Below, piece by piece: positions 5,241-5,273 of a DNA stretch of 5,273 nt. Positions within the stretch are counted from its first letter, which is position 1. Each line of letters begins with the position of its first letter. The translations under genes and the position numbers were made by a program. Below the pieces are notes generated by a model. That model ran no database searches. It saw only the letters and a program-made list of their open reading frames with translations, and was not told where the DNA came from. The DNA lies in the NCBI GenBank assembly GCA_963980215.1, contig CAXBYZ010000034.1:1-5273 (forward strand), given 5' to 3'. The DNA comes from CAXBYZ01 sp963980215 (GTDB lineage Bacteria > Patescibacteriota > Microgenomatia > UBA1400 > CG1-02-47-37).

Positions 5241-5269
5241 AATATAACCGGAATTCTAGCCCCTGTCAA
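5241..5269 (-). promoter_or_regulatory. rho promoter, sigma-70 type
   Basis: Read on the minus strand, TTGACA (5269-5264) is a perfect -35 box. It is followed by a 17-nt spacer and TATATT (5246-5241), which matches TATAAT at five of six positions. Transcription would begin near 5234, giving a leader of about 97 nt before the rho ATG at 5137. Only 4 nt of sequence lie upstream of the -35 box in the window, so upstream elements cannot be judged. Confidence 0.75.
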
Positions 5270-5273
5270 GCAA

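Noticed and set aside
1..5273. Alternative genetic code, CRISPR array, tRNA or insertion sequence
   Set aside because: The real genes have no in-frame TGA. I see no regularly spaced repeats, cloverleaf-like sequence, transposase frame or terminal inverted repeats.

Overview
The window is a compact, entirely minus-strand block. It is most easily read as part of a Patescibacteria (Candidate Phyla Radiation) genome, probably near Microgenomates. That placement is an inference from three features: very short intergenic gaps, a sortase with a TC-W-P-P-G-T active site encoded next to its probable substrate, and a LysM-M23 peptidase with a long cytoplasmic N-terminus. No ribosomal RNA or marker gene confirms it. 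All six complete genes end in TAA or TAG and none carries an in-frame TGA, so there is no sign of the TGA=Gly code of some CPR lineages.

In transcription order, right to left: (1) a near-consensus promoter at the right edge (TTGACA-17-TATATT) and a leader of roughly 97 nt lead into rho (5137-3686). This transcription terminator has a complete ATPase core. In place of a recognisable N-terminal helix bundle it carries about 110 Pro/Ala- and Arg-rich residues. A 7-codon upstream frame overlaps the rho start. (2) A surface cassette follows: a secreted protein with an SdrD_B-like segment and a C-terminal sorting-type signal (QPSTG, hydrophobic helix, KKKFR), a membrane-anchored sortase, and a LysM-LysM-M23 peptidoglycan endopeptidase. 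Gaps here are 0 and 14 nt, so it looks like one transcriptional unit. The sortase probably anchors the first protein, and the peptidase probably remodels the wall. (3) A small toxin-antitoxin pair follows (BrnT-like toxin first, ribbon-helix-helix CopG/BrnA-like antitoxin second). It is clearly more AT-rich than its neighbours and has its own promoter. (4) At the left edge there is a perfect 7-bp inverted repeat, a promoter-like pair and the first 16 codons of a possible further gene that runs off the window.

The least expected pattern is regulatory. Three promoter-like elements (surface cassette, toxin-antitoxin, left-edge frame) share one geometry: a -35/-10 pair with 17-18 nt spacing, and the -10 box only 7-9 nt before an ATG. 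Two of the -35 boxes lie 4-6 nt past the upstream stop codon. This predicts leaderless or nearly leaderless mRNAs, while rho has a long leader and a clear ribosome binding site. No gap exceeds 300 bases. I see no tRNA, rRNA, CRISPR array or insertion sequence.
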